From Paenibacillus montaniterrae (GTDB lineage: Bacteria; Bacillota; Bacilli; Paenibacillales; Paenibacillaceae), in NCBI RefSeq assembly GCF_018403185.1, contig NZ_BOSE01000004.1, positions 434,001 to 498,000 on the forward strand: a stretch of DNA of 64,000 bases, given 5' to 3'. The position numbers were made by a program, and so were the translations under genes. Numbering within the stretch: position 1 is the first letter of the stretch; the number at the start of each line of letters is the position of its first letter. Positions 1 to 9,651 of the stretch are shown here, piece by piece. The notes under the pieces are model-generated. The model made no database searches and was not told the DNA's origin. It saw only the letters and a program-made list of their open reading frames with translations.

Positions 1-1417
1 TTATATAGGCTGTACCTGCGATATCCAGATGCACCCACGGCTTATCCTCTACGAAATTTGCAAGAAACAAGCCTGCTGTAATCGAGCCTGCATGCCGACC
101 GCCGCTGTTTTTCATATCCGCTACATCACTGGCGATAAGCTGCTTATATTCAGCATATGCAGGCAACTGCCAAACCCGTTCTCCGCTTTTTTCCGATGCG
201 GCGATAACTTGATTCATCAGCTCATCGTTGTTGCTGACTGCGCCTGTTGCTTCTGTGCCGAGCGCAACCAATACTGCACCAGTTAACGTCGCCACATCAA
301 TCAGCTTAGTCGCTCCGCGCTTAATTGCCGATGTAAGTCCGTCAGCAAGGACAAGTCTGCCTTCAGCGTCTGTATTGACAACCTCTACCGTATGCCCGCT
401 CATCGTGCGAATGACATCGCCCGGCTTTAGCGCACGATCGGAAGGCATATTTTCCGCAGTCGGAATAACAGCGACGACATTAGCCTTCACCTTTAACGAT
501 GCAATTGCATGAATGGCGCCTAATACAGCCGCTGCGCCGCCCATATCCGAAATCATGTCTTCCATGCCTGCCGCCGGCTTGAGCGAAATTCCGCCCGTAT
601 CAAAGGTTATGCCTTTGCCGACAAGCCCCCATTTCTCACTAGAATTAGCATTTCCTTCATAGTGAATTATAATCATTCGCGGAGGATTTACACTGCCTTG
701 TCCAACAGCAAGCAGGCCTCCCATTTGTTCTTCAGCACAGCTCCACTCATCGAGCACCTCAATATCAAGCTCCAGCTTTTGAGCCAGCTCCTCAGCATAA
801 AAAGCCAAGCGCTCTGGCGTCAAATCATTGCCCGGCATATTCGTTAAATCCCTTGCCAGCTTTACACTTTCTACTATATGTTCAGCCTCAGCAACCGCCT
901 GCGCATAGTCTGCTTGCCGGGCAAGCTGTTCGTCATTAAGTACAAAGCTGATCCGCTGCAATTCAACAGCTGACTGCTGTTCTTTTTTGCTTACCTGGCG
1001 TTCATACAGGGCAAGCTGAAGCCCTTCAATCGCCGCTTTCAACGCTTGCTTCTCGCCAATTGCCTGCAGCGCCGCAGCAATCGCAGGCGAGCTAATATCA
1101 ATCGCTATAGAAGACAGCTTCAAGCTCTTCAGCTTGCCTGCCGCCTGAGCGAAAGCTTCACGCCAGCCGCCGGCAGCTTGCTCGACAACTACAACTACTA
1201 CATATTGCTGCGGCAGCAAGCCAAGCGTGGCGATCGCCGCAGAGCTGCCTTGCTTCACTCGAAAGGTTTGATTATCCAGCATCAGCTGCAGCTGCTTATC
1301 GATCTGCGGCTGTACTAAAGGCTGTCCATTTTGCAATGCTTCAAGCTCCACTGCCGTAACTGGCAGCAGCAGGCCATCGGCTTCCGATGCGATATCCTCG
1401 TATTTATATAACGTCAA
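1..1417 (-). CDS. pepA: leucyl aminopeptidase (M17), C-terminus cut by window edge
   Basis: Cytosolic dinuclear-metal aminopeptidase that removes N-terminal residues from peptides. The reverse strand translates without a stop from a TTG at 1417, preceded by GGAGGG about 6 nt upstream, to the window edge. The M17 signature NTDAEGRL is encoded near 355-400 and the family's C-terminal block PWVHLDIAGTA near 15-45, so only a short tail is missing. About 472 codons are present, close to full family length. The TTG start is chosen because no ATG with a ribosome binding site lies nearby. It is the last gene seen on this strand; the peroxiredoxin upstream has its own terminator, so pepA is probably a separate unit. 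Confidence 0.93.
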   Translation of the reverse strand, partial: MTLYKYEDIASEADGLLLPVTAVELEALQNGQPLVQPQIDKQLQLMLDNQTFRVKQGSSAAIATLGLLPQQYVVVVVVEQAAGGWREAFAQAAGKLKSLKLSSIAIDISSPAIAAALQAIGEKQALKAAIEGLQLALYERQVSKKEQQSAVELQRISFVLNDEQLARQADYAQAVAEAEHIVESVKLARDLTNMPGNDLTPERLAFYAEELAQKLELDIEVLDEWSCAEEQMGGLLAVGQGSVNPPRMIIIHYEGNANSSEKWGLVGKGITFDTGGISLKPAAGMEDMISDMGGAAAVLGAIHAIASLKVKANVVAVIPTAENMPSDRALKPGDVIRTMSGHTVEVVNTDAEGRLVLADGLTSAIKRGATKLIDVATLTGAVLVALGTEATGAVSNNDELMNQVIAASEKSGERVWQLPAYAEYKQLIASDVADMKNSGGRHAGSITAGLFLANFVEDKPWVHLDIAGTAYI

Positions 1418-1562
1418 TCCGATCCCTCCATTATGTACATCAATCGTTCTACTATTGCTATTTTATTGTAAGCTTTCACAGTTAAGAAGGCAATCAACTG
1501 AAAATTCCGCAATATTTCCGCGCTCATTTTAAATAGAAGGTTTATGCCGAAAACTGCAAATT

Positions 1563-1611
1563 AAAAAAGACTGCTTCTCGAAAGAAAATAATCTTTCAAG
1601 AAACAGTCTTT
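1563..1611 (-). terminator. rho-independent terminator of the peroxiredoxin gene
   Basis: Inverted repeat AAAGACTG...CAGTCTTT with arms extended through cTTCtcGAAAGA/TCTTTCaaGAAa. On the minus strand it is followed by a run of T. It lies about 40 bp after the peroxiredoxin stop codon. Confidence 0.85.
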
Positions 1612-1651
1612 GCACTTTTCTACCACATTATAATAAGTCTCAGGTAAACAA

Positions 1652-2197
1652 TTAAACTTGAAGAGTAGCTTGACCTGGCTTCCAGTTGATTGGGCAAAGT
1701 CCGCCAGATTGTAATGCTTGAAGCACGCGAAGCGTTTCATCTACACTGCGGCCAACGTTGTTGTGGTTAACCACTTGGTATTGAATTTCACCTTCAGGGT
1801 TAATAATGAATAGACCACGAAGCGCAACGCCTTCCTCTTCGATAAGTACACCGTAGTCTTTGGCAACACTTTTTGTAATATCAGAAGCAAGCGGGAAGTT
1901 CAATTTGCCAAGACCGTTGCTTTCAACCGGCGTGTTGATCCATGCACGGTGAGTATGTTTGCTGTCGATAGAAACACCAAGAATTTCAGTGTTAAGAGCT
2001 TTGAATTGATCAGCAACCAGGCTAAGCGCTGTAATTTCAGTTGGGCATACAAATGTGAAATCTAGTGGATAGAAAAACAACACTAGCCATTTGCCCTTGT
2101 AATCTGAAAGAGAAACAGTACCAAAATCTGAACCATCACCCAATGCTGTTTCCATAGTGAAATCTGGTGCTTGACGACCTACCAAACGATCTGCCAT
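1652..2197 (-). CDS. 2-Cys peroxiredoxin (AhpC/TSA family, YkuU-like)
   Basis: Thiol peroxidase that reduces hydrogen peroxide and organic peroxides in the cytosol. The 181-residue protein has the peroxidatic cysteine Cys51 in FVCPTE, preceded by the PLDFTF block, and the resolving cysteine Cys168 in GLCPINW near the C-terminus, as in typical 2-Cys enzymes. The length equals that of B. subtilis YkuU. It starts at ATG 2197 after a GGAGG site. It is monocistronic, with a terminator after it and a sigma-A promoter overlapped by a Fur/PerR-like palindrome before it, so peroxide or iron control is likely. No AhpF partner is adjacent, so the reductant is unknown (thioredoxin is possible). Confidence 0.93.
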   Translation of the reverse strand: MADRLVGRQAPDFTMETALGDGSDFGTVSLSDYKGKWLVLFFYPLDFTFVCPTEITALSLVADQFKALNTEILGVSIDSKHTHRAWINTPVESNGLGKLNFPLASDITKSVAKDYGVLIEEEGVALRGLFIINPEGEIQYQVVNHNNVGRSVDETLRVLQALQSGGLCPINWKPGQATLQV

Positions 2198-2243
2198 GTT
2201 ATTTCCTCCTCTTATCCAATTACTAATTTTAGATTTTATCTAT

Positions 2244-2278
2244 TGATAAATGTTATCATTCTAATAAACAAGTGTCAA
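2244..2278 (-). promoter_or_regulatory. peroxiredoxin promoter with Fur/PerR-like operator on the -10
   Basis: On the minus strand TTGACA (2273-2278), a 17-bp spacer and TAACAT (2250-2255) form a sigma-A promoter. The -10 sits inside the palindrome TGATAAATGTTATCA (2244-2258), which matches the 7-1-7 Fur-family consensus TGATAATnATTATCA at 12 of 14 defined positions. Repressor binding here would block RNA polymerase. Confidence 0.7.
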
Positions 2279-2297
2279 GATTATAAGCAATATTTAT

Positions 2298-2312
2298 TTG
2301 TAATAATTATAA
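2298..2312. promoter_or_regulatory. PerR box upstream of the peroxiredoxin gene
   Basis: TTGTAATAATTATAA matches the PerR box consensus TTATAATnATTATAA at 13 of 14 defined positions. It lies about 20 bp upstream of the -35. Together with the palindrome at 2244-2258 it makes two Fur-family sites in one promoter. Confidence 0.65.
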
Positions 2313-2420
2313 ATATTATGTGAACATAAATCCAGTCTTATACCTGGTCGTTCAAAAGTATGCAAAAACAAGCTTCAAGGCGAAAAGCAGCTTGAAGCTT
2401 GTTTATAGAATTTTCAATAA

Positions 2421-3186
2421 AAGTTCAATAAGCTCGGCTTCCAGGACCAAGAAGCTTGGACGCTAGTAGAAAGTGAGGAGCGCAGCGTAGGCATAAGCTA
2501 CGTGAGCACCTCAAATGTTTTCGCAGAAAACATACTTCGGAATCATAAGCTTTTCGCTAGCGTCCAAGCTTCGACGTCGAATAAACTACAGCGCTAATCA
2601 TCGTCATCAAAGTCGAGCGTTTGAGTTACCTCTTCAAACAAAGGCTCAATAAGCTCAGCTTTCAGGACCAAGAAGATGGCACGATACTAGAAAGTGAGGA
2701 GCGCAGCGTAGGCACTTTCTACGTGAGCACCGGAACTTTCGCTAGCGTGACATATTCGCCGTCGACTAAGCTACAACGCTAATCATCGTCATCAAAGTCG
2801 AGCGTTTGAGTTACTTCTTCAAATAAAGGCTCAATAAGCTCGGCTTTCAGGACCAAGAAGATGGCACGATACTAGAAAGTGAGGAGCGCAGCGTAGGTAC
2901 TAGCTACGTGAGCACCGGAACTTTCGGTAGCGTGACATATTCGCCGTCGACTACGCTACAACGCGAATCATCGTCATCAAAGTCGAGCGTTTGAGTTACC
3001 TCTTCAAATAAAGGCTCAATAAGCTCGGCTTTCAGGACCAAGAAGCTTGGACGCTAGTAGAAAGTGAGGAGCGCAGCGTAGGCATAAGCTACGTGAGCAC
3101 CGGAACTTTCGCTAGCGTCCAAGATTCGCCGTCGAATAAACTACAGCGCTAATCATCGTCATCAAAGTCGAGCGTTCGAGCTACTT
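2421..3186 (+). repeat. array 1 of ~185-bp structured repeats (four units)
   Basis: Units lie at about 2421-2640 (A), 2641-2825 (B), 2826-3010 (C) and 3011-3186 (D); B to C to D repeat with an exact 185-bp period. Each unit has nested inverted repeats. The outer arms are GCTCGGCTTT/AAAGTCGAGC. The next stem is CTTGGACGCTAG/CTAGCGTCCAAG in A and D but ATGGCACG/CGTGACAT in B and C. Then come GAAAGT/ACTTTC and an inner CGTAG/CTACG hairpin with a variable 7-nt loop. Unit A carries an extra hairpin ATGTTTTC-GCA-GAAAACAT. The array ends on the leuB stop codon. No convincing protein gene is inside. Confidence 0.95.
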
Positions 3187-4266
3187 CTACTTTTTCATTG
3201 CTGCTACGATTAGGTCACCCATAGCATTCGTCCCCACAGCAGAGCTCTTATCTACAGCAATATCTCCTGTACGATGTCCAGCGTCAAGTACCGCTTTAAC
3301 AGCATCTTCAATGGATTGTGCTGCATCATGGTAACCAAAGGTTAAACGGAACATCAATGCAACGGATAGAATCGTTGCAATCGGGTTGGAGATGCCTTGT
3401 CCAGCGATATCAGGTGCAGAGCCATGAACCGGCTCGTACAAGCCGAAGCTGCCTTCGCCAAGTGAAGCAGAGGACAGCATGCCGATAGAGCCTGTCAACA
3501 TAGCTGCTTCGTCAGACAAAATGTCTCCGAACATATTTTCAGTCACGATAACGTCGAAGCTTGCTGGGCGGCGCAACAGCTGCATCGCACAGTTGTCTAC
3601 CAATACATGCTCCAGTTCAACCTCAGGATAGTCAGCTGCTACACGGATAACAACCTCTCTCCATAGACGAGAAGTTTCAAGCACGTTTGCCTTGTCCACA
3701 GAAGCAAGACGTTTGCTGCGTGTCATCGCAATATCAAATGCTTGACGAACGATGCGCTCTACTTCTTTTTCGTTGTAAACGCAAGTATCAATCGCTTCTT
3801 GACCATTTTCTGTGTCGCGACGAGATTTCTCTCCGAAATAAATACCGCCAGTAAGCTCGCGAACAACGATTAGATCAGTACCTTCCAATACCTCTGGCTT
3901 CAACGTAGAAGCATCCTTCAAGCAGTCGAATACGGTAGCTGGACGAATATTGGAGAATAGGCCAAGCGCTTTGCGGATGCCGAGCAAACCTGTTTCAGGA
4001 CGCAATGCAGCAGGGTTGCTGTCCCATTTAGGACCGCCTACAGCGCCTAGCAATACTGCATCGGAAGCCAGACAAAGATCCAATGTTTCCTGCGGCAGCG
4101 GCGTGCCTTTTTCATCAATTGCAATTCCGCCAAAAAGAGCCTGCTCTGTTTCAAATTTATATCCGAACAGTTCTTCTGTTTTTTTCAATACCTTTAATGC
4201 TTCTCCAACGACTTCCGGGCCGATGCCGTCGCCGCCTAGTACGGCAATTTTTTTCACTTCAGACAT
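3187..4266 (-). CDS. leuB: 3-isopropylmalate dehydrogenase
   Basis: NAD-dependent oxidative decarboxylation of 3-isopropylmalate in leucine synthesis. The protein is 359 residues, the usual length. It has the N-terminal [12 protein letters not shown] nucleotide-binding start, the substrate loop with [11 protein letters not shown] and [12 protein letters not shown], and the metal-binding block [16 protein letters not shown] followed by [12 protein letters not shown]. The ATG at 4266 has AAGGAG upstream; an in-frame GTG nine bases earlier lacks a spaced site. It follows ilvC on the same strand after a 291-bp gap with a hairpin. leuA and leuCD are not adjacent, unlike in the B. subtilis ilv-leu operon. 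A repeat array begins right after its stop. Confidence 0.96.
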   Translation of the reverse strand: MSEVKKIAVLGGDGIGPEVVGEALKVLKKTEELFGYKFETEQALFGGIAIDEKGTPLPQETLDLCLASDAVLLGAVGGPKWDSNPAALRPETGLLGIRKALGLFSNIRPATVFDCLKDASTLKPEVLEGTDLIVVRELTGGIYFGEKSRRDTENGQEAIDTCVYNEKEVERIVRQAFDIAMTRSKRLASVDKANVLETSRLWREVVIRVAADYPEVELEHVLVDNCAMQLLRRPASFDVIVTENMFGDILSDEAAMLTGSIGMLSSASLGEGSFGLYEPVHGSAPDIAGQGISNPIATILSVALMFRLTFGYHDAAQSIEDAVKAVLDAGHRTGDIAVDKSSAVGTNAMGDLIVAAMKK

Positions 4267-4446
4267 TAGTGACACTCCTTAATATTTTTTAACGTTCATC
4301 AGTTCAACGTATATAGCAAAGCGCGAGGCTTGGCTAGATTTAAGCCTATTATACCTTTAAATGATGTGGCTTGACCAAGATATAATAGCTATTGAAGTTA
4401 TAGGTTACAGCTATAACTCTATTCAAAAATCCCCCTAATAGCAGCA

Positions 4447-4484
4447 ACGTCTAGCAAAATGCATGGCTGCATTCTGCTAGACGT
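4447..4484. other. strong intercistronic hairpin between ilvC and leuB
   Basis: A 17-bp near-perfect stem (ACGTCTAGCAGAATGCA against its complement, one G.U) closes a 4-nt loop. No T-run follows on the minus strand, so it looks like an mRNA stability or processing element, not a terminator. The same gap holds a TATAAT-like box (about 4349-4354, minus strand) with only a weak -35. It also holds a short motif, about 4508-4526, shared with 41063-41081. Confidence 0.6.
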
Positions 4485-4557
4485 CATATTAAGGCAAGGC
4501 GTATGGCTCAGAACCCCGAGAACACGCCCTGGCTATATCATTCTGCACGATGATTAA

Positions 4558-5661
<1,104 letters not shown>

Positions 5662-5696
5662 TCAATAGAGTTTAAAAAGTGCTGCTTTTGAACCTC

Positions 5697-6301
5697 AGCG
5701 CTCCGGAGCAAAGCATCCTCAAGTCGCTTTTTTGAGTGCAGGACCAAGAAGCTTGGACGCTAGTAGAAAACGAGGAGCGCTAGCCGTGGCAAAAGCTACG
5801 TGAGCACCTCAAATGTTTTCGCAGAAAACATACTTCGAAAGCATAAGCCTTTCGCTAGCGTTCAAGATTCGCCGCCGACTACGCTCCAGAGCATCACATC
5901 GTCATCAAAGTCCAGCTTTTGAAGCTACCTCTTCCAATGAGGGTTCAAAAGCTGGGCTTTCAGGACCAAGAAGATGGCACGATACTAGAAAGTGAGGAGC
6001 GCAGCGTAGGCAAATGCTACGTGAGCACCGGAACTTTCGGTAGCGTGACATATTCGCCGCCGAATCAGCTACAACGCCAATCATCGTCATCAAAGTCCAG
6101 CTTTTGAAGCTACCTCTTCCAATGAGGGTTCAAAAGCTGGGCTTTCAGGACCAAGAAGCTTGGACGCTAGTAGAAAACGAGGAGCGCAGCGTAGGCACTT
6201 GCTACGTGAGCACCGCAGTTTTCGCTAGCGTTCAAGATTCGCCGCCGAATCAGCTACAACGCCAATCATCGTCATCAAAGCCCTGCTTTTGAAGCTACCT
6301 C
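5697..6301 (+). repeat. array 2 of ~185-bp structured repeats, inside the ilv operon
   Basis: Three units: E about 5732-5935, F 5936-6120, G 6121-6301, with a 185-bp period from F to G. A truncated copy of the second palindrome (GCGCTCCGGAGCAAAGC...) heads the array at 5697-5731. The outer arms here are TTCAAAAGCTGGGCTTT/AAAGTCCAGCTTTTGAA, different from array 1 yet still complementary. Unit F has GAAAGT/ACTTTC with ATGGCACG/CGTGACAT. Unit G has GAAAAC/GTTTTC with CTTGGACG/CGTTCAAG. Unit E has the extra ATGTTTTC hairpin. The array ends against the ilvN stop codon. Confidence 0.95.
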
Positions 6302-6787
6302 TTACTTGACGTTACCGCGGTTCAATGCTGTAACCCCAGTCCTTGAAATCTCACGAATACCGTATGGCTTAAGCAGTTCGATCATTGCATCGATTTTTTC
6401 TGTATCACCAACAACCTGCACCATCAAGGAATGCGTAGCGATGTCGACAACAGAAGCGCGGAAAGTATCGACAACGCCAAGAATTTCAGGGCGCGCTGAA
6501 GGCTCAGCTTGTACTTTAATAAGAGCAAGCTCACGAGAAACCATCGGATTTGCACTCAAATCAATAACTTTAATAACATCGATCAGCTTATACAACTGCT
6601 TTGTAATTTGCTCTAGCGTATGATCATCGCCAGAAGTGACGATGACCATACGTGACAAGCCTGCCTCCTCCGAGGCGCCAACGGTAATGCTCTCAATATT
6701 AAATCCACGTCTGCCGAACAAGCCAGATACGCGTTGCAGAACGCCTGGCTGATCGTTCACAATAACTGCGATCGTATGCTTCATCAT
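6302..6787 (-). CDS. ilvN: acetolactate synthase small (regulatory) subunit
   Basis: Regulatory subunit of acetohydroxyacid synthase that mediates valine feedback and stimulates the catalytic subunit. The 161-residue protein begins with the ACT domain sequence HTIAVIVNDQPGVLQRVSGL, followed by FSRRGFNIESITVG-type features (here FGRRGFNIESITVG). Its second half is the ALS_ss C-terminal domain ending GIREISRTGV. ATG 6787 overlaps the ilvB stop by 4 bp, indicating translational coupling. Its stop codon is the border of repeat array 2, so the message continues into about 600 nt of structured repeats before ilvC. Confidence 0.95.
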   Translation of the reverse strand: MMKHTIAVIVNDQPGVLQRVSGLFGRRGFNIESITVGASEEAGLSRMVIVTSGDDHTLEQITKQLYKLIDVIKVIDLSANPMVSRELALIKVQAEPSARPEILGVVDTFRASVVDIATHSLMVQVVGDTEKIDAMIELLKPYGIREISRTGVTALNRGNVK

Positions 6788-8529
6788 TCTGCATCCCCCA
6801 TAATCATTTGATCGATTGTGCCGCCTTGAGGAACCATCGGATATACGTTTTCGTCACGGCGAACAACGAATTCAACAACAGCAGGACCAGGGTGATTCAT
6901 AGCATCCTCCCAAGCCTTGCGCGCTTCTTCCTTGTTCGTTGCTCGGAAGCCTCTAACGCCGTATGCTTCTGCAAGCTTGACAAAATCAGGGCTGCCTGCA
7001 AGATCGATGTGGCTAAAGCGATTTTCATGGATCAACTCTTGCCACTGACGAACCATGCCAAGCACTTGATTGTTCAAAATAACAACCTTAACCGGAATAT
7101 TGTTGATGGCACAAATCGCAAGCTCTTGCGCGCACATTTGCATACCGCCGTCACCGTTGATCGATACAACGAGACGATCCGGATTCGCCATTTGCGCACC
7201 GATTGCAGATGGGAACCCGAAGCCCATCGTGCCAAGCCCGCCGGAGGTTGCCCAAGAACGCGGCTTGTTGAATTTGTAATATTGCGCTGCCCACATTTGA
7301 TGCTGGCCAACGTCTGTTGTTACAATCGCATCGCCGTTTGTTGTTTCATGAATCATTTCAATGACCCATTGCGGCTTCAGCTCAGTATCCGAATCCTTGT
7401 ATTTGAACGGATGCTTCGCTTTGGAATCCAGCACTTCCGTTCTCCATTCGTCAGCAAGCTCAGCGCGGACTGCCAGCTGATTCGCTGTTTGCAGGACTGA
7501 CTTGACGTCGCCAACAATCGGAATTTCCGTGTGTACGTTTTTGCCAATTTCTGCTGGGTCAATATCAATATGAACAATTTTCGCATGCGGCGCGAAGCCG
7601 GACAGCTTGCCGGTTACACGGTCGTCGAAGCGAGCTCCGATATTAATTAGCAAATCTGCGCTCTGCAAGGACATGTTAGCTGTATACGTACCATGCATGC
7701 CCGGCATTCCTAGCCAAAGCGGATGACCGCTTGGGAAGCCGCCCAAGCCAAGCAAAGTCGTCGTAATCGGAATTTGCGTTTTCTCTACAAACTGAAGCAG
7801 CTCCTCATGAGCACCGGAGTAGACAACGCCGCCGCCGGCCAAAATAATTGGACGCTTGGCTTCCTTGATCGCATTGATCATTTTTTCAACCTGCAGCTTA
7901 TTCGGGTTAACCGTTGGGTTATATCCGCGAATGCTTACCTCGGTTACTGGCTTAAACAATGTTTTCGCAGCGGAAACATCTTTTGGAATATCGATTAGAA
8001 CCGGACCTTTGCGTCCAGTATTCGCAATATGGAATGCTTCATGGATCACGCGCGGCAAGTCCTCAACGTTGCGCACCAGGTAGCTATGTTTGGTAATCGG
8101 CATTGTAATACCAGTAATATCAGCTTCCTGGAAAGCATCTGTACCAATCAATGTACTCATGACATTGCCTGTAATGACGACTAACGGTACAGAATCCATA
8201 TAAGCTGTTGCAATTCCAGTCACAAGATTGGTTGCTCCAGGACCTGATGTTGCGATACATACGCCAACCTTGCCGCTAGTACGCGCGTAGCCGTCAGCAG
8301 CATGAATCGCACCTTGCTCATGTCTTGTTAGAACGTGATTGAAATCCGGATTATCGTGCATCGCGTCATAAATATAAAGCACTGCGCCGCCCGGGTAACC
8401 AAATACACATTCTACACCTTCAAGCAGTAAACTGCGCAATAAAATTTCGGAGCCTGAAACCACTTCCGGCTTAGAAATTCTTTCAATCAGCTCTGCTCTT
8501 GACTTCGTTATTACATTAGTTGTTGCCAT
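6784..8529 (-). CDS. ilvB: acetolactate synthase large (catalytic) subunit
   Basis: Thiamine diphosphate enzyme that condenses pyruvate with pyruvate or 2-ketobutyrate, the first common step to the branched-chain amino acids. The 581-residue protein has the PYR domain with GYPGGAVLYIYDA and the catalytic glutamate region TRHEQGAIHAADGYAR, a central FAD-type domain, and the C-terminal PP domain with the INGDGGMQM diphosphate-binding motif. ATG 8529 follows GAGGAGG. It is the first gene of the operon, directly behind a T-box leader, and overlaps ilvN by 4 bp. Expression should therefore rise when the matching tRNA is uncharged. Confidence 0.97.
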   Translation of the reverse strand: MATTNVITKSRAELIERISKPEVVSGSEILLRSLLLEGVECVFGYPGGAVLYIYDAMHDNPDFNHVLTRHEQGAIHAADGYARTSGKVGVCIATSGPGATNLVTGIATAYMDSVPLVVITGNVMSTLIGTDAFQEADITGITMPITKHSYLVRNVEDLPRVIHEAFHIANTGRKGPVLIDIPKDVSAAKTLFKPVTEVSIRGYNPTVNPNKLQVEKMINAIKEAKRPIILAGGGVVYSGAHEELLQFVEKTQIPITTTLLGLGGFPSGHPLWLGMPGMHGTYTANMSLQSADLLINIGARFDDRVTGKLSGFAPHAKIVHIDIDPAEIGKNVHTEIPIVGDVKSVLQTANQLAVRAELADEWRTEVLDSKAKHPFKYKDSDTELKPQWVIEMIHETTNGDAIVTTDVGQHQMWAAQYYKFNKPRSWATSGGLGTMGFGFPSAIGAQMANPDRLVVSINGDGGMQMCAQELAICAINNIPVKVVILNNQVLGMVRQWQELIHENRFSHIDLAGSPDFVKLAEAYGVRGFRATNKEEARKAWEDAMNHPGPAVVEFVVRRDENVYPMVPQGGTIDQMIMGDAE

Positions 8530-8551
8530 TAGTAATCCTCCTCTCGAAAAG

Positions 8552-8915
8552 CAAAAAAGCCTTTCGTCTCCTAATACTCCATTAAAGAGTACAGGGACGA
8601 AAGGCTAAATCTTCCGTGGTACCACCCAAATTCGCTGCTTATCTCGCGATAAACAACCTTAGCAGGTTCAACAGGCATATTTAAAATACAATCCTGTTCT
8701 ACCTTAGCACTTTAACGCTTGCCTTGCGACTTTCCCTAATAAGCAAGAGCTGTTCAGGAAAATAGCTCCGAGGTGACTCGCATAAAGGGATTCTGGTGTT
8801 GGTTGCAGCTAATCCAACACTCTCTGAGCAGTAGAGCCCTAAATACTTCTCCTCATCGATGCCGATTATTTATACACTGACTCATGCAAAGCATGCAGTG
8901 CGTTTCCTTTTCATC
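8552..8915 (-). promoter_or_regulatory. T-box leader controlling ilvBN-ilvC-leuB
   Basis: The minus strand carries the T-box core GGGTGGTACCACGG (8614-8627) and an intrinsic terminator GCCTTTCGTCCC...GGAGACGAAAGGC followed by TTTTTT (8552-8605). A Stem I region with GAGG, AGAAGTA, AGAGAG and a GCTGCAACC apical block lies at about 8745-8860. Pairing of GAGG with CCTC places the specifier just before ACCTC, giving GTC (valine) as the best reading. GAG in the same loop is an alternative. Uncharged tRNA would favour the antiterminator. Confidence 0.9.
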
Positions 8916-8944
8916 ATTATAAGACGATTAAATCGAAACGTCAA
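8916..8944 (-). promoter_or_regulatory. sigma-A promoter of the ilv operon
   Basis: TTGACG (8939-8944), a 17-bp spacer and a perfect TATAAT (8916-8921) on the minus strand, directly before the T-box leader. Confidence 0.85.
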
Positions 8945-8990
8945 CAACAAAACTGCTGCTCTTTTCTAGTTTAGCAAGAAACGCTATTCT

Positions 8991-9320
8991 TTATGCATAT
9001 CTTGATCGTCTATAGAGTCTACGACGCTTGCAGCCACACGGACGATTGCAAGGTATGCCGCAGCAAGGCTTAAAGCATCTGCCAACACCGAAGCCAACAC
9101 CAAACCCGATTAAGCCGACAAAAACGATGCCAAGCAGAAACAGCCCGATAATCCAGTTGCTTGTAACTTGCTTGCCATTTCGATTGCGAACAGGCTTGAT
9201 ATAAACACGATCCTTGTCTACCGAAACAAGCTTTCCTCTCACAACGGAGCCATTTGCTTGTTTAATCTGGATGTAACGTCCCACATATTTTTTAAGCGAG
9301 GCCTTATTGATTTCTTTCAA
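8991..9320 (-). CDS. small Cys-rich membrane protein of unknown function
   Basis: No family recognised. The 109-residue product has three parts. Residues 1-50 are a basic soluble segment with a KYVGRYIQIKQANG...GKLVSV pattern that resembles a small beta-barrel (SH3 or Sm-like fold, by eye only). One glycine-rich membrane helix follows (WIIGLFLLGIVFVGLIGFGV). The tail is short, arginine-rich and cysteine-rich (CFKPCCGIPCNRPCGC) and could bind metal or form disulfides. The start is TTG 9320 behind GGAGGTG; the longer open frame upstream crosses GC-rich sequence without a ribosome binding site. Spore-coat or envelope roles are possible but not shown. Confidence 0.7.
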   Translation of the reverse strand: MKEINKASLKKYVGRYIQIKQANGSVVRGKLVSVDKDRVYIKPVRNRNGKQVTSNWIIGLFLLGIVFVGLIGFGVGFGVGRCFKPCCGIPCNRPCGCKRRRLYRRSRYA

Positions 9321-9583
9321 TTTACTCGCACCTCCTTCACTGTATACAACAGCATATGCGATACGTAACGGACAGGACTGTATGTATGTCCAGCATAAGC
9401 AAGATAATTTTACACGCTGCGCGACCTGTTTCGCGGGCATACGCGGGCAAAGGCACGCTGCTGCGCAGGCGCTCGTCTCATAGGCTTTCCAGGGCGTAGC
9501 ATACTGCGTGCGCAGCCGAAGCAGCATCCTTGTACAGCTAAGAAGCCTTCAGTGCCGCAGCAGCTTCTACGCCAATACAAATT

Positions 9584-9625
9584 AAAAAAGCTTTGCGCTT
9601 GTCCATAGGACCAGCACAAAGCTTT
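9584..9625 (-). terminator. terminator of infC-rpmI-rplT
   Basis: AAAGCTTTGTGCTGGTCC pairs with GGACAAGCGCAAAGCTTT and is followed by T6 on the minus strand, about 27 bp after the rplT stop. The rest of 9321-9583 is GC-rich sequence with no feature I can support. Confidence 0.9.
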
Positions 9626-9651
9626 GTATGCGTCTATATTTTCAACAGCAA

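Noticed and set aside
2421..3186. CRISPR array interpretation of the tandem repeats
   Set aside because: Unit length of 185 bp, no short identical repeats separated by unique spacers, no cas genes.
5919..6292. Short open frames of about 60 codons inside the 185-bp repeats (also at 34445-34678 and 39888-40091) with similar translations
   Set aside because: The 185-bp period shifts the frame between units, there are no ribosome binding sites, and compensatory changes follow base pairing, not codons. Similarity of the translations follows from DNA repetition.
6808..7500. Long antisense frame (230 codons) opposite ilvB
   Set aside because: It lies fully within the conserved ilvB coding region, has no ribosome binding site and no recognisable domain.
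9321..9527. 69-codon upstream extension of the Cys-rich membrane protein
   Set aside because: The TTG start at 9320 has GGAGGTG; the extension is GC-rich, cysteine-rich noise without a start site.
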